Assembly (NCBI GenBank): GCA_003023725.1
Contig: PXYT01000003.1
Span: forward strand, 80,660 to 144,659
Reading direction: 5' to 3'
Length of the DNA stretch: 64,000 nucleotides
Source of the DNA: Sulfobacillus benefaciens
GTDB lineage: Bacteria; Bacillota; Sulfobacillia; Sulfobacillales; Sulfobacillaceae
The notes below the pieces were generated by a model. It had not been told where the DNA came from. It saw only the letters and a program-made list of their open reading frames with translations, and did not search any database. Below are positions 46,214 to 55,423 of this stretch, in pieces; the first letter of the stretch is position 1, and each line of letters begins with the position of its first letter. A program made the translations under genes and the position numbers.

Positions 46214-48340
46214 ATGTTGATGACTCCAGAACCGAACAAACCTTTGAAATATGTTTTTTCTTCGCCAGGCTACCCCTGGAACGGCGTAGCCGGTGCAGAA
46301 CTCATTCATGCGACTTTGGACCCGGTTCGGGCGAGGGCGTGGTTGGAAGAAGGCGCCAAAGGGCGGTTGGGCCGAATATTTCAGCGTTTTTCCGACCCCG
46401 GTGAGTCGCCGCCGTCTCTGTCAGAGTGGTCGGTCTGGATCCGGGTTTGGACGAGCCGGGAACCGGAACCTCGGCCATACGTGGTTTTGCCTCCCTCCGC
46501 CACCATTTTGGCACGCACCATACGGCAACAGCCAGGGGACATGTGGCAGCGCATTCGGGAACAGCTGTTGTGGCAACCCCAAACCATGGATGATGCTCAA
46601 AAGCTCATTGACCGTCTTGCGGAAGGCCAGCGGGATCTGCCGTTCAGCACGTTCTATTTGTGGGCCCGGGTAGCCCGGTGGTACGAGCAGCATGAACATG
46701 AACCGGAAAACCCCCCCGTTCCCAACACATGGACAGATCAGTTGGCACGGGAATGCTTGCGGGACCGCGGGTTTTGGGACGAATATCCTAACGCCGACGA
46801 TTTGGTGGCGTTAGACAACTGGTTAACCACCAACCCTCTCGAAAGTAACCCGGCTTTGGACGAGCTGTTGGCTCGCTATACCCATTGGCGCACTCAAAAT
46901 CAAGGATCCCGATCTACCGGCGCGACGACCATGCTCCCTCAGGAGTGGGTAGCCTTGGCCCGGGCATGGATAGAAGAATTTCAAGGGAATCCTGCGTACG
47001 GCCGGGATTTGGCATGGCTGGCCCAAACCAGGAATCTGGCTCCCTCCCTTGAGCGAGGAAAAGACCCCATGACTTTTCGGTCTTTGATGATGATGGCGTT
47101 ATCGGAGTTGGTCAACGAGGGGAAGATTGTCCCTCAAAGTACGGGAGATCGGCCATGGGATACATCCTATATTCTGTCGCCTGGGGAGATTGACGCTGTG
47201 GGGCAGACACACAACGCAGTTGCCGCCTCGCAAGTCCACCCCGAGCACTATGAAGAGGCGTCGGAGGAGACCGGATCCATTGGGGAAGGCTCCGAAGCTT
47301 CTTCTTTGGATTCTAGGTGGGTGCGTTTGATTGATCTCTGGCGTCAAAGCTTTGGTTCCGATGCGGTGAGTATCGAACGCGTGTTAACCGCGATTCGGCG
47401 TGACGAGACATTGTCTCCACTGCTGCCCGAGGATCCCCGAGACCAACGTCGATACGTGCGAAATGTCGTGATTCCCCGTCTTCCCCAACTGGGTATTCCG
47501 GTAACCGTGTCACGGTTGTATCTGACAGCATCGAGGAAATCCTTGTATGCTTTGTCGTCCGAAAATCCGGCTCAAGACCCAGGGACATACACACCAGAAC
47601 AACAAGCGGAATCGGCCGAATCCATGACGCAAACCGCTGAGAGCAGAGCGCCCTTTCACACTGACGTGGGTCCTCAAGACATCGAGCGATTTTTTCAGGG
47701 ATGGAGACGCACATTTGGACAAAGTCAGGTACGTCTGACCCAGCTTTTGACCGAAGGGCGTCAACAGGGATGGATTTTGCCGCTGAAGGTGCCTGAGCAT
47801 TTCAATCCCAATAAGCCCCATCCCCTCACTTTGTGGTTAAGAGAACGCCTAAACCGGCCCATGGGACAGTACCGTATCGAAAAGCACTCCAAGGGCTACA
47901 TCTTGGCTATGGTCTCCGACCACCCAGAGACGGGAGACAAGCGGCCACCCGTCTCTGAATTCAATACCGCGTCGCAACCGGCGGAACCCACAGTGGAGGA
48001 TTTCACCCGTCCCAGCACGTCGTCAGACGAAAATCCGGCTGAAATGATTGAACGCCTCAAGCCGTCAGATCCCCAGTCTGTGTTTTGGCGTGTCTTGACG
48101 CTCTGGGTCCCCTTATTAAAAAATGTTGGCCCGGAGTGGTTTGCTCAATGGTCTGGTCTGGATCCCCGAGTGTATGAGAGAATCCGGCACTTGTGGCCTG
48201 TTTTGGTGACGAGCGCTGCCGAGACCAATCAGGAACATCGGTTGGCTGAGGAAAACGAGCGGCTAAAACGGCTATTGGGAGACAGAGAATTGCAATTGGC
48301 CGAAGCGCGGGATCTGCTAAGGAAAAACGGGCTGCTTTAA
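46214..48340 (+). CDS. Large unrecognised protein with three W-rich repeats and a C-terminal coiled coil
   Basis: 708 residues from ATG 46214 after GAAGGGA. An earlier in-frame ATG at 46022 would translate the hairpin leader and is less likely. No signal peptide or membrane segment. Three repeats of about 80 residues begin near 241 (WVALARAWIEEFQGNPA), 367 (WVRLIDLWRQSFGSDAVSI) and 488 (IERFFQGWRRTFGQSQVRL). Each opens 'W..L...WR..FG....l..lL' and ends in a strand pair (SYILSPGE, LYALSSE, GYILAMVSD). This resembles the winged-helix C-terminal domain of plasmid/phage primase-type proteins. The last 36 residues are a heptad coiled coil (ENERLKRLLGDRELQLAEAR), like IS3 OrfA zippers. DNA binding and oligomerisation are inferred. 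Function is unknown. Confidence 0.8.
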   Translation: MLMTPEPNKPLKYVFSSPGYPWNGVAGAELIHATLDPVRARAWLEEGAKGRLGRIFQRFSDPGESPPSLSEWSVWIRVWTSREPEPRPYVVLPPSATILARTIRQQPGDMWQRIREQLLWQPQTMDDAQKLIDRLAEGQRDLPFSTFYLWARVARWYEQHEHEPENPPVPNTWTDQLARECLRDRGFWDEYPNADDLVALDNWLTTNPLESNPALDELLARYTHWRTQNQGSRSTGATTMLPQEWVALARAWIEEFQGNPAYGRDLAWLAQTRNLAPSLERGKDPMTFRSLMMMALSELVNEGKIVPQSTGDRPWDTSYILSPGEIDAVGQTHNAVAASQVHPEHYEEASEETGSIGEGSEASSLDSRWVRLIDLWRQSFGSDAVSIERVLTAIRRDETLSPLLPEDPRDQRRYVRNVVIPRLPQLGIPVTVSRLYLTASRKSLYALSSENPAQDPGTYTPEQQAESAESMTQTAESRAPFHTDVGPQDIERFFQGWRRTFGQSQVRLTQLLTEGRQQGWILPLKVPEHFNPNKPHPLTLWLRERLNRPMGQYRIEKHSKGYILAMVSDHPETGDKRPPVSEFNTASQPAEPTVEDFTRPSTSSDENPAEMIERLKPSDPQSVFWRVLTLWVPLLKNVGPEWFAQWSGLDPRVYERIRHLWPVLVTSAAETNQEHRLAEENERLKRLLGDRELQLAEARDLLRKNGLL

Positions 48341-48409
48341 GATTTCTGTGATTCAGATCTCTGGGCAAATGGATGGTAACCCACTACGGGATGAGGGAGA
48401 GGATGTCTG

Positions 48410-49180
48410 GTGTTTCATTCTATCGAGGAGGATCTGTCTGAGGTGCGTAGGGCGCTCCTAACCCATGCGTTGTATGGCGAGGTGGTCAACCTTCCCCGAA
48501 TTCGTAAATTTATGGAATATCATGTTTTCGCGGTATGGGACTTTATGTCATTGCTCAAATCCCTGCAAACGGCTTTGACTTGTACTACTGTTCCTTGGCT
48601 GCCGGTGCCTCACAGGGAAGCGGCTCGCCTGATCAATGAGATTGTTGTGGGGGAAGAATCGGATGAAGACGGACGGGGCGGCTACGAAAGCCATTTTGAA
48701 CTGTACCGGGAAGCGATGGAGGAATGCGGGGCCGATACGCACGCAGTGGATGACTTGATTAGCCAATTGCGCACTGGAACACCTTTCGATCAAATTCTTC
48801 CCCATTTATCTCTCCCCCCTGCCGTCAAAGAATTTTTGGAGTTCGACCAAAATCTGGTGCAGAATCGTCCCTTACACTGCATCGCTGCCGCATTTTTTTA
48901 CGGACGGGAGGATATTATTCCGGAAATGTTCCGGCCGTTGGTTCAGACTCTCAGCCGGGAAGGGGAACCCGTGAGCCGCCTTCTCTACTATCTCAATCGT
49001 CATATCGAAATCGACGAGGGAATGCATGGCCCCCGTGCTCGCAGGATGCTGGAGGTGTTGTGCGGTAATCAGACGGAACAGATTCAGGAAGCAGGTCAAA
49101 CGGCGTTGGAAGCACTAAGGATGCGGAGCCGCTTGTGGGACGCAGCTTATCAGGCTGTCAGATCCGTTCCCCCGACTTAA
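48410..49180 (+). CDS. DUF3050 protein, haem-oxygenase-like fold
   Basis: 256 residues from a GTG at 48410 preceded by GAGGGAGAGG. It carries the DUF3050 text FMEYHVFAVWDFMSLLKSLQ, AARLINEIVVGEESDE and ESHFELYREAM. Potential metal ligands sit where haem-oxygenase-like diiron proteins have theirs: His38, Glu82, His95, Glu167, His198, Asp202 and His206 (RHIEIDEGMHG). The family is uncharacterised as far as I know; oxidase or oxygenase activity is inference from the fold. It follows the repeat protein by 69 bases in the same direction and precedes a GT2 gene, so it may belong with either. Confidence 0.82.
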   Translation: MFHSIEEDLSEVRRALLTHALYGEVVNLPRIRKFMEYHVFAVWDFMSLLKSLQTALTCTTVPWLPVPHREAARLINEIVVGEESDEDGRGGYESHFELYREAMEECGADTHAVDDLISQLRTGTPFDQILPHLSLPPAVKEFLEFDQNLVQNRPLHCIAAAFFYGREDIIPEMFRPLVQTLSREGEPVSRLLYYLNRHIEIDEGMHGPRARRMLEVLCGNQTEQIQEAGQTALEALRMRSRLWDAAYQAVRSVPPT

Positions 49181-49346
49181 TATACTTGTTAATTCAAGCA
49201 GGGAATGTGAGAGGGTACTGGCACGGGAAGCCGATGATACTCTTCCGATCCGATGAGGGCGGTGCCCTTATTTGACTTGGTCTTTACAAGATCACAAGAG
49301 TCGTGAGAACAAGACTGCGTCATGTTGGGTACGATGGGAGTGGAAT

Positions 49347-50354
49347 ATGCAAGTCTCGGTGGCCATGGCAACATACAATGGAGAAAGATACCTGCGCGAA
49401 CAGCTGGCGAGTCTGGCACGGCAAACCACAGCCCCTGCGGAACTTGTCGTGTCGGATGACGGTTCGTCTGATGATACTTGCGGTATTATTGAGGATTTTC
49501 GCCGACATTCGCCGTTCCCGGTTCGGATTTTGTCCGGGCCTCGCCTGGGGTATGTCGGGAATTTCTTTCGGGCAGTGAAGGCTTGCCGCGGAGACGCCAT
49601 TGCTTTATGCGATCAAGACGACATTTGGCGCCCTGAAAAAATTGCCGTGTGTGTGAGCCATTTTGACAAGAATGTGACGTTGGTCCTGCATTCCGCCCAG
49701 GTAATTGATGCGTCCGGCAACCTGCTTAACAAACGTGCGCCGGCTATCGGAAAAACCCGTGAAATTCCCCAGGGAGTCTTTGACGACGGGCCATTGAGAA
49801 GTTTTCCTCTCGGTTTTTCATTGATAATCCGCCGCAGCGTGACAGAAGCGACGTTGAAGGTGCTGTCCTCATATCCTGAAGTTCTTCGGCATTATTTCGG
49901 ACATGAAATGCCGTTTTATTGGATGGCCAAGGCTCGGGGCAATTCCGTCTATTTGTCCAATGATCTGGTATTCTACCGCCGTCACGGAGCCAATGCGTCT
50001 GCGGGACAGGCTTTGAAGAACAAGAAAATCGCCAAAGGGCTCTACAACGGTGCGGCGGCGTACCGGGAATTTGGAAGGCACGCGGAGTACCAAGCCGAGT
50101 TATTGGTCCTGCTAACAGGAACGGACCCGGATACCGACCGCACACTGCATATGTGGGCACACGCACGGAGGAGGCTCAGTCAGAATTTATTTCGGCGGGC
50201 AGAAATCTACGAACAGACGGGAGTATGGGCTAAAGGGCTTCTTTTAACCGAATTGTTGAAGGCGCGAGGATATCAGTCCCGGAAACAAGGCGGACTGGGT
50301 TGGACAAGCCTTATTAAAGATTTGACGCACATTGTGCCGGGACGTGCTTTGTAA
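49347..50354 (+). CDS. Glycosyltransferase family 2 (rhamnosyltransferase-like)
   Basis: 335 residues from ATG 49347 after GGGAGTGG. The N-terminal GT-A domain is clear: VSVAMATYNGERYLREQLAS, LVVSDDGSSDDT for the nucleotide-binding Asp, and the DxD region ALCDQDDIWRPEKI. This pattern is typical of rhamnosyl- and related transferases that build surface polysaccharide. There is no membrane helix; the C-terminus is basic and may touch the membrane. An IS4-type remnant directly follows. It lies near the GT4 and sulfation genes, which suggests a glycan locus. Confidence 0.92.
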   Translation: MQVSVAMATYNGERYLREQLASLARQTTAPAELVVSDDGSSDDTCGIIEDFRRHSPFPVRILSGPRLGYVGNFFRAVKACRGDAIALCDQDDIWRPEKIAVCVSHFDKNVTLVLHSAQVIDASGNLLNKRAPAIGKTREIPQGVFDDGPLRSFPLGFSLIIRRSVTEATLKVLSSYPEVLRHYFGHEMPFYWMAKARGNSVYLSNDLVFYRRHGANASAGQALKNKKIAKGLYNGAAAYREFGRHAEYQAELLVLLTGTDPDTDRTLHMWAHARRRLSQNLFRRAEIYEQTGVWAKGLLLTELLKARGYQSRKQGGLGWTSLIKDLTHIVPGRAL

Positions 50355-50375
50355 TTCTATGAAAATGTCAGCAGT

Positions 50376-50790
50376 CCGGTCAAAGACAATATAGCGGGCG
50401 GTAATGCCGGCTGGTAACCCATCGCGGAGGGTGCGTAAGACTACCGCCGGCGCAGATTCTAGGGCTTCCCGACGCCGATTCGATGCCTTTTTGCCATCCC
50501 ACGAGCGAAAAGATAAGCGGAAGACAGGCCGTGCCATCCGACTAGCCCCCCGTCAGCCAGCGAAATCCCCGACGATATCGGTGCTCCACATGATCATAAA
50601 CCCGCGAAAGAAAGTCGCCCGTACGACTTCGATGGCGATCAAAGAGCGAATCATCGATGATCAACATGGCATCCCATTGCGTGAAGCGGATAAGCCATCG
50701 GGTTGTCGCGTCACGGAGGGTAAGGAGGAGGCGGCGGTTGATAGCAGGATTCTTGAGAAAGGCCTACACCGTACTTTACTGGAAGCGTGA
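50376..50790 (-). pseudogene. IS4-family (DDE) transposase fragment with stops and a frameshift
   Basis: Reading the minus strand from about 50767 gives AFLKNPAINRRLLLTLRDAT and DAMLIIDDSLFDRHRSR, then SRVYDHVEHRYRRGFRWL, an in-frame TAG within GG*SDGT, and after a frame change RRREALESAPAVVLRTLRDG and ARYIVFD. These are consecutive blocks of an IS4-type transposase ('iiDDt.yDrsrSk..eLlarvyDHv...y.rGFr.LtlgWSDG', then 'rR.eA...ap......L..a...gi.A.yvlfDsW'). The catalytic first Asp pair is present, but the gene is broken and ends just after YIVFD, next to the GT2 stop. Confidence 0.82.
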
Positions 50791-51047
50791 CGGCTCGTCT
50801 GATGATGTGGACGTCTCTTTGAACCAGCGCCAGCGGTGATGTGACGCTCCTTACACGACGCCCACCAAAAATCGAATGATGAGGTCCCCGGGCACTCCAA
50901 TCGTCCGCGACCGCACACCCGCTGGCGCCAGCTGGCATCTAGGGATTTGTGTCTCGAGACAATTATGCCAAGAAAGAGGCACTTTGCATTGTCAATCTGG
51001 ATAAAACACCTCGTCAATCCAAGCGGTGTAAGGCTTCGTGCCGTTAT

Positions 51048-52193
51048 TTAATCTTGGAAAGTTGAGTGGTAATATTGCTGGAGGATTCGGACGACTTCCG
51101 GCCGCATAATCTCACAAGGTATCCTCTCGCCGTTTTGAAGCCGTCGTCGCACCTCGGACCCGGAGAGGCGGACCCAGGCATCTTCCGAATGAGGACATCC
51201 CTTCGCCGTGGTCATTGTTTGGCATTGCCGGCAAAAGAAGGCATCTTCAAAAAATAGTGGCGTAATACCTAATTCCTCGGGTGAAAACTCCTGGAAAATA
51301 CGGTGGGCATCATAAGGGTCATAAAAATGGCCCACGCCGCCATGATCGCGGCCTACGATGAAATGGGTACACCCGTAATTGTGCCGAACAAGCGCGTGTA
51401 AAACCGCCTCCCTGGGACCCGCATAACGCATGGCCCCGGTATAAGCCGCAAGCAGTACACGATCCTCCCGGTACCAGTGCCGAATTACCTCCCGGTAGGT
51501 AGCGATACGAACCGGAGCCGGAATATCGTCATCTTTGGTGGGACCGATGAGAGGGTGAATGAGCAGGCCGTCCATCGTTTCCAGGGCGCTTTTTTGGATA
51601 TATTCGTGGGCTCGGTGAATTGGGTTGCGGGTTTGAAATCCCACGATCCGGCGCCACCCCCGGTCTTTTATGGCTTGACGGACTTGATCCGGCCGCCACA
51701 ATAGACCGTCAAAGGTCGAATCCGGAAGACGGTTAACCTGTACAGGACCGCCTAAATAGACGGGATGGCGGTTTAGCAAATAATGCACGCCGGGATGTGA
51801 CGGGCTGGTCGTGTGGTAAATCCATTCAGCCTCCCGGAGGAGGTTGGGACGATAGATGCTGGTGATGGTCATCTGCCCGCGAATCGTTTGGCGTTTGTCT
51901 ACGAGCAGAACGTTTTCTCCGAGTTGTATGCTGGACGCAGTCTTTTCGTCCACAGCCAGTGTAATGGGGAGGGGCCAAGGTTCGCCTGAGGCCAAATGCA
52001 TTGTCGAACAGACCGCGAGATAGTCGGTCTCGTCCAAAAAACCCTTTAACGGGGCGTAGGCGCCGATGGCAATTTGATATAAATCCGCGGTCGCTGGGTC
52101 ATCCAGTTCCACCCAGAGGGCATCTGATACCTGTTGGGTCACAAAGGGGCCCCTTTCCAATTTAGCCTTTGGGAGTTGATTTTCGCTATGCAT
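51048..52193 (-). CDS. sat: Sulfate adenylyltransferase (ATP sulfurylase), single-chain type
   Basis: 381 residues. The enzyme makes APS and pyrophosphate from ATP and sulfate (or the reverse). Active-site motifs are present: QTRNPIHRAHEY ('T.NP.H') and GRDHGGVGHFYDPYDA ('GRDHAGvG', here with Gly for Ala). A zinc-binding group, FFCRQCQTMTTAKGCPH, is typical of prokaryotic homo-oligomeric Sat. It starts four bases after the sulfotransferase stop and is the last gene of the unit with APS kinase. That pairing points to PAPS formation, not to sulfur oxidation. Confidence 0.95.
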   Translation of the reverse strand: MHSENQLPKAKLERGPFVTQQVSDALWVELDDPATADLYQIAIGAYAPLKGFLDETDYLAVCSTMHLASGEPWPLPITLAVDEKTASSIQLGENVLLVDKRQTIRGQMTITSIYRPNLLREAEWIYHTTSPSHPGVHYLLNRHPVYLGGPVQVNRLPDSTFDGLLWRPDQVRQAIKDRGWRRIVGFQTRNPIHRAHEYIQKSALETMDGLLIHPLIGPTKDDDIPAPVRIATYREVIRHWYREDRVLLAAYTGAMRYAGPREAVLHALVRHNYGCTHFIVGRDHGGVGHFYDPYDAHRIFQEFSPEELGITPLFFEDAFFCRQCQTMTTAKGCPHSEDAWVRLSGSEVRRRLQNGERIPCEIMRPEVVRILQQYYHSTFQD

Positions 52194-52197
52194 AATT

Positions 52198-53100
52198 TTA
52201 CTTTTTTGCCTCCAACACTTGCATTTTCACGTAACGCATCCAAAAACTCAGACGGAATTTTTTCGCGGTGGTCCATTGGGTGCGAGGAGCTCGATAGGAT
52301 CGGGCCAAATTCATGATTCGGGAATCATCCGCATATCCGGATTCTCTCCAGTCCAGCAGGCCTTCCCAGAGGTCTTTCACCGTCCTGGGAATGGGGTCTT
52401 CCGACACCATGGGTTTCAATCCATGGTGTCCGTGAGACAGCCCCGGATGAATCACAGAATGAAACGGGGGTTCGGAATTCGCTTCTAAGAAATGTTGTAT
52501 GCGTTGAGCATGCATGGCGTGGTTCGGCCCAATCAAGTCTTCATAAAAAATCGGAAGACGAGCCAGGCCTTGTGTTTGTATCAACGCCTGGCTGGTATAG
52601 AACATCCATAAGGTCAGTGCCCACTGGGTGTCCATACCATCACGGCGATGCAAAGAGAAGGCCACATCCAAGGGGTTGCGCAGACAGATAATATAGCGCG
52701 TCGGCGGCAACAACGGTTGCCAAAATGCCAAGGTCAGGGTAAGGCGGGGATCCTTCCATGTTGATTTAGGTGTCGGGATTTGCTGGATAAAATCACGCGC
52801 CCTGTTTCTGAGAGCCCGGAGAGCCGGAGCGTGCGGCCAGTTGGATTCTAAGCGGGGAATAACATTCCAGTCGCCACCTAAGGAGTACAAAATCCGGCGG
52901 TTAATGGTAACCAATTGGGAAGTTTCCCAGTAACCTTGGCGGTTATATTCGTTGCCTTGTCGCAGAAAATCTTCTGGTCCCGTGACTCGCCAGCCCAGAG
53001 TATGGCAAAGTTCGGCAGTAAGTGATGTTCCACTGCGGTGCATACCGATGACACAGGTGAGTTCTTCCGTTGCTTTTCCTCCCACTTTCCTTTGTGACAT
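52198..53100 (-). CDS. P-loop sulfotransferase
   Basis: 300 residues from ATG 53100, which overlaps the APS-kinase stop as TAATG; the longer reading from 53142 would lie inside that gene. The 5'-phosphosulfate loop is CVIGMHRSGTSLTAELCHTL near residue 16, and the 3'-phosphate site is in RYIICLRNPLDVAFSLHRRD near residue 150. These are the two PAPS-binding elements of the sulfotransferase fold. No signal peptide or membrane helix is seen. It would move sulfate from PAPS onto a sugar, lipid or protein; the neighbouring glycosyltransferases suggest a glycan. Confidence 0.88.
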   Translation of the reverse strand: MSQRKVGGKATEELTCVIGMHRSGTSLTAELCHTLGWRVTGPEDFLRQGNEYNRQGYWETSQLVTINRRILYSLGGDWNVIPRLESNWPHAPALRALRNRARDFIQQIPTPKSTWKDPRLTLTLAFWQPLLPPTRYIICLRNPLDVAFSLHRRDGMDTQWALTLWMFYTSQALIQTQGLARLPIFYEDLIGPNHAMHAQRIQHFLEANSEPPFHSVIHPGLSHGHHGLKPMVSEDPIPRTVKDLWEGLLDWRESGYADDSRIMNLARSYRAPRTQWTTAKKFRLSFWMRYVKMQVLEAKK

Positions 53101-53651
53101 TAACCAGAATTTCCATCGTAATGGGTTTGAATAAATTCCCATAATACTTGTAAGCTTTGCTCGGCACTCATGAGGTGCGTCGGGATGCGCAAATCAGGTT
53201 GGGTGGGTTCTTCATAAGGCGAAGAAATTCCGGTGAATTCCGGAATCAGCCCAGACTCCGCTTTGCGGTACAGCTTCTTAGGATCACGTTGCCGACAAAT
53301 CTCCAGGGGACAGTCGAGAAAGATTTCGGAGAATTGCTTAGGCGAAAACAGGCGGCGCAGCATCTTTCTATCGTCCGCAAAAGGGGTAATGAAGGCAGCC
53401 AGAACAATCACTCCGGCATCCACGAGAATTTTCGCAACGTGACCGGCGCGGCGAATATTTTCATGCCGATTTGACGCCGAAAAACCTAGGTCTTGAGACA
53501 ATCCTGTTCTTAAAATGTCTCCGTCTAAAACGTATGTCCTATGTCCCTCGGCTTTCAGGCGGGCTGACAAGCCTTGGGCCAGTGTAGATTTGCCAACTCC
53601 CGGTAAACCGGTAAACCATAGCACAAACCCTTCACGATGTTGACTGGGCAT
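53100..53651 (-). CDS. cysC: Adenylylsulfate (APS) kinase
   Basis: 183 residues from ATG 53651, preceded by GAGAGGA; a longer frame to 53723 lacks a binding site. Motifs: Walker A GLPGVGKSTLAQGL, DGDILRTGLSQDLGFSASNR and AAFITPFADDR (family consensus 'FISPyr.DR'). It phosphorylates APS to PAPS, the donor for the sulfotransferase encoded immediately downstream. Gene order in transcription is cysC, sulfotransferase, sat, with overlaps or four-base gaps, so this is a true operon. A GT4 gene lies 347 bases upstream in the same direction. Confidence 0.94.
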   Translation of the reverse strand: MPSQHREGFVLWFTGLPGVGKSTLAQGLSARLKAEGHRTYVLDGDILRTGLSQDLGFSASNRHENIRRAGHVAKILVDAGVIVLAAFITPFADDRKMLRRLFSPKQFSEIFLDCPLEICRQRDPKKLYRKAESGLIPEFTGISSPYEEPTQPDLRIPTHLMSAEQSLQVLWEFIQTHYDGNSG

Positions 53652-53998
53652 AACCGGTGATCCTCTCTTCGGTATGTAATGGATGGGGACCAATAAAAAC
53701 GCCGTCTCCATCTCTGTGAACACAGTAACCGCAATAATGGTATCAAAGTGGGTTGGTTTATTGTTACTGAGCAGTGTGAATTTCAGCGAACATTCAGGAT
53801 ACCCGCCGTTAACGTCAAAAGGCGGGAAGGTCGTACAAATGGCATGGTTGAGAGTCAGGCCTCATGAACAGCCTGCGGCGAAATATGCGGACATTTATGT
53901 CAGATCCTTTTCAGTCGCCGGATCGCAGCCGTGATACAGCCCAACCGGAGTTCCATATTCGGCGCGGTACAAGGCCGGAAAAAATTCCCGGAAGGCCT

Positions 53999-55081
53999 TT
54001 ACAGATTTTGTCGCAGTACTTGCTCGAAACGGTTGGTCGCAATGTCCCACGTGTGCTCCCGGATATCACGATACCCTTCCAGGGCCAACCGGATGCGGAC
54101 ATTAGGCTCCCGTATCAGACGGAGTATGTTGGCCGCTAACGCCTCTTGGTCTCCCGGTGGCGACAGTAAGGCGTTTTTTTCGTGTTGAGCGTAGTCGCGG
54201 ACGCCATCATTGCCACTGGCGGCGACAGCCGTGCCGCAGGCCATCGCTTCCGCAGGAGGAAGGGGCCATCCTTCGGCTAGGCTGGGATGGACGAAAATGG
54301 CACAGGAATTATAGAATGCTTGGAGTTGCATGGGAGATGGCAACCTGAGATACTCCATCCACGGTGGGATATCCAGGCCCGGTTCTGGTGCTCCGAAAAG
54401 AGTGACCTGGATAGACGGCTCCCTTTCTCGCACCAGATTTAAGGCTCTAAGCCCTATGTCTGTGCCTTTCCAGTGGTTCCTGTGGTATAGCATGCCGATA
54501 TGATGTGCTGAACGCTCCGAGGGTGGAACAGTTATATTGAGATGGTCAAAATCAATGCCGTTGGGCACATAACTCAATTGCGCGTGTTGGTGAAAATATC
54601 GGTCGCCCAGATCATAAAGCCACCGAGCGATGACTATCTTGTGGAGGGGGAGTGTCCAGGTCGCGTCGACCTCGTCTTTGGGACCGTCCCAGGTCTCGTA
54701 GTGCTGAATAAAGTAGAACTTCCGACCTTTTGAGGACGGGAGAGCTGCAATCCAAGGAGCTGTATGCCATGCGGTGGCAATGATGGCATCCAGATCGGGG
54801 ATGTAGGCGGCACTTGGGACCGGGACAAACCGCATCCTGACCCCACGTGCGTCCAATACTGATGGGAACCAGAAGTGTTGCCGTAATTGTCTTTGACACC
54901 GCTGAATCCATAAGGGTTCTTTGAAACGATCCTCCCACGAGCGGTAGGTGGACAGTCTGCGCGGATGGAAAATATCTACTTGATGGCCACGGGCCGCAAG
55001 ATGGACGGCATATTCATAGACCACTTTAAACCCGCCCACAGGAGTCACGCTGAATCTGGGCAAGACAAATCCGATACGCAT
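53999..55081 (-). CDS. Glycosyltransferase family 4
   Basis: 360 residues from ATG 55081 after GAGGGTGA. GT-B fold: N-terminal RIGFVLPRFSVTPVGGFKVV, linker VPNGIDFDHL, and the donor-binding site FVHPSLAEGWPLPPAEAMAC with the family E-x7-E spacing (Glu in AEGWPLPPAE). It resembles transferases acting on rhamnan or O-antigen-like chains. The gene is upstream of cysC on the same strand and could be co-transcribed with the sulfation genes. Acceptor and donor are unknown. Confidence 0.92.
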   Translation of the reverse strand: MRIGFVLPRFSVTPVGGFKVVYEYAVHLAARGHQVDIFHPRRLSTYRSWEDRFKEPLWIQRCQRQLRQHFWFPSVLDARGVRMRFVPVPSAAYIPDLDAIIATAWHTAPWIAALPSSKGRKFYFIQHYETWDGPKDEVDATWTLPLHKIVIARWLYDLGDRYFHQHAQLSYVPNGIDFDHLNITVPPSERSAHHIGMLYHRNHWKGTDIGLRALNLVREREPSIQVTLFGAPEPGLDIPPWMEYLRLPSPMQLQAFYNSCAIFVHPSLAEGWPLPPAEAMACGTAVAASGNDGVRDYAQHEKNALLSPPGDQEALAANILRLIREPNVRIRLALEGYRDIREHTWDIATNRFEQVLRQNL

Positions 55082-55423
55082 AATATCATTGTCACCCTCA
55101 ACAGTATACATAATTTATCCCTTTCTGCATGAGTTAACCGGGGAATTGTCCTCCCTGGCGGGAACGAGTGGTCCCAGGTGCTGCCCATGGATAAGAGTCC
55201 CTGTTAGATGCCCCGTTTACGAAAATGGGGCCAGGAAGGCAGGCAAACTTGCCATAAACGTCGTGGTGCTTCATGGGCATTTTACAGGGCCGCCACTGAA
55301 ATGTATCGGCAAGTTACCATATTGTAATTTTAGATGACATGGGAGAAGCTTCGTGGAAACCGGATTGTCTTGTCAGACATTCGAAACTCGTTTATGGTAG
55401 CAATTGATCGAGAGGTGGCGGCC

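Noticed and set aside
50404..50790. 128-codon plus-strand frame
   Set aside because: The complementary strand carries clear IS4-type transposase blocks; the plus frame is its shadow.
51048..52193. Sat as part of the sulfur-oxidation pathway together with the Apr-like genes at 24 kb
   Set aside because: It is in an overlapping operon with APS kinase and a sulfotransferase, which directs APS to PAPS.
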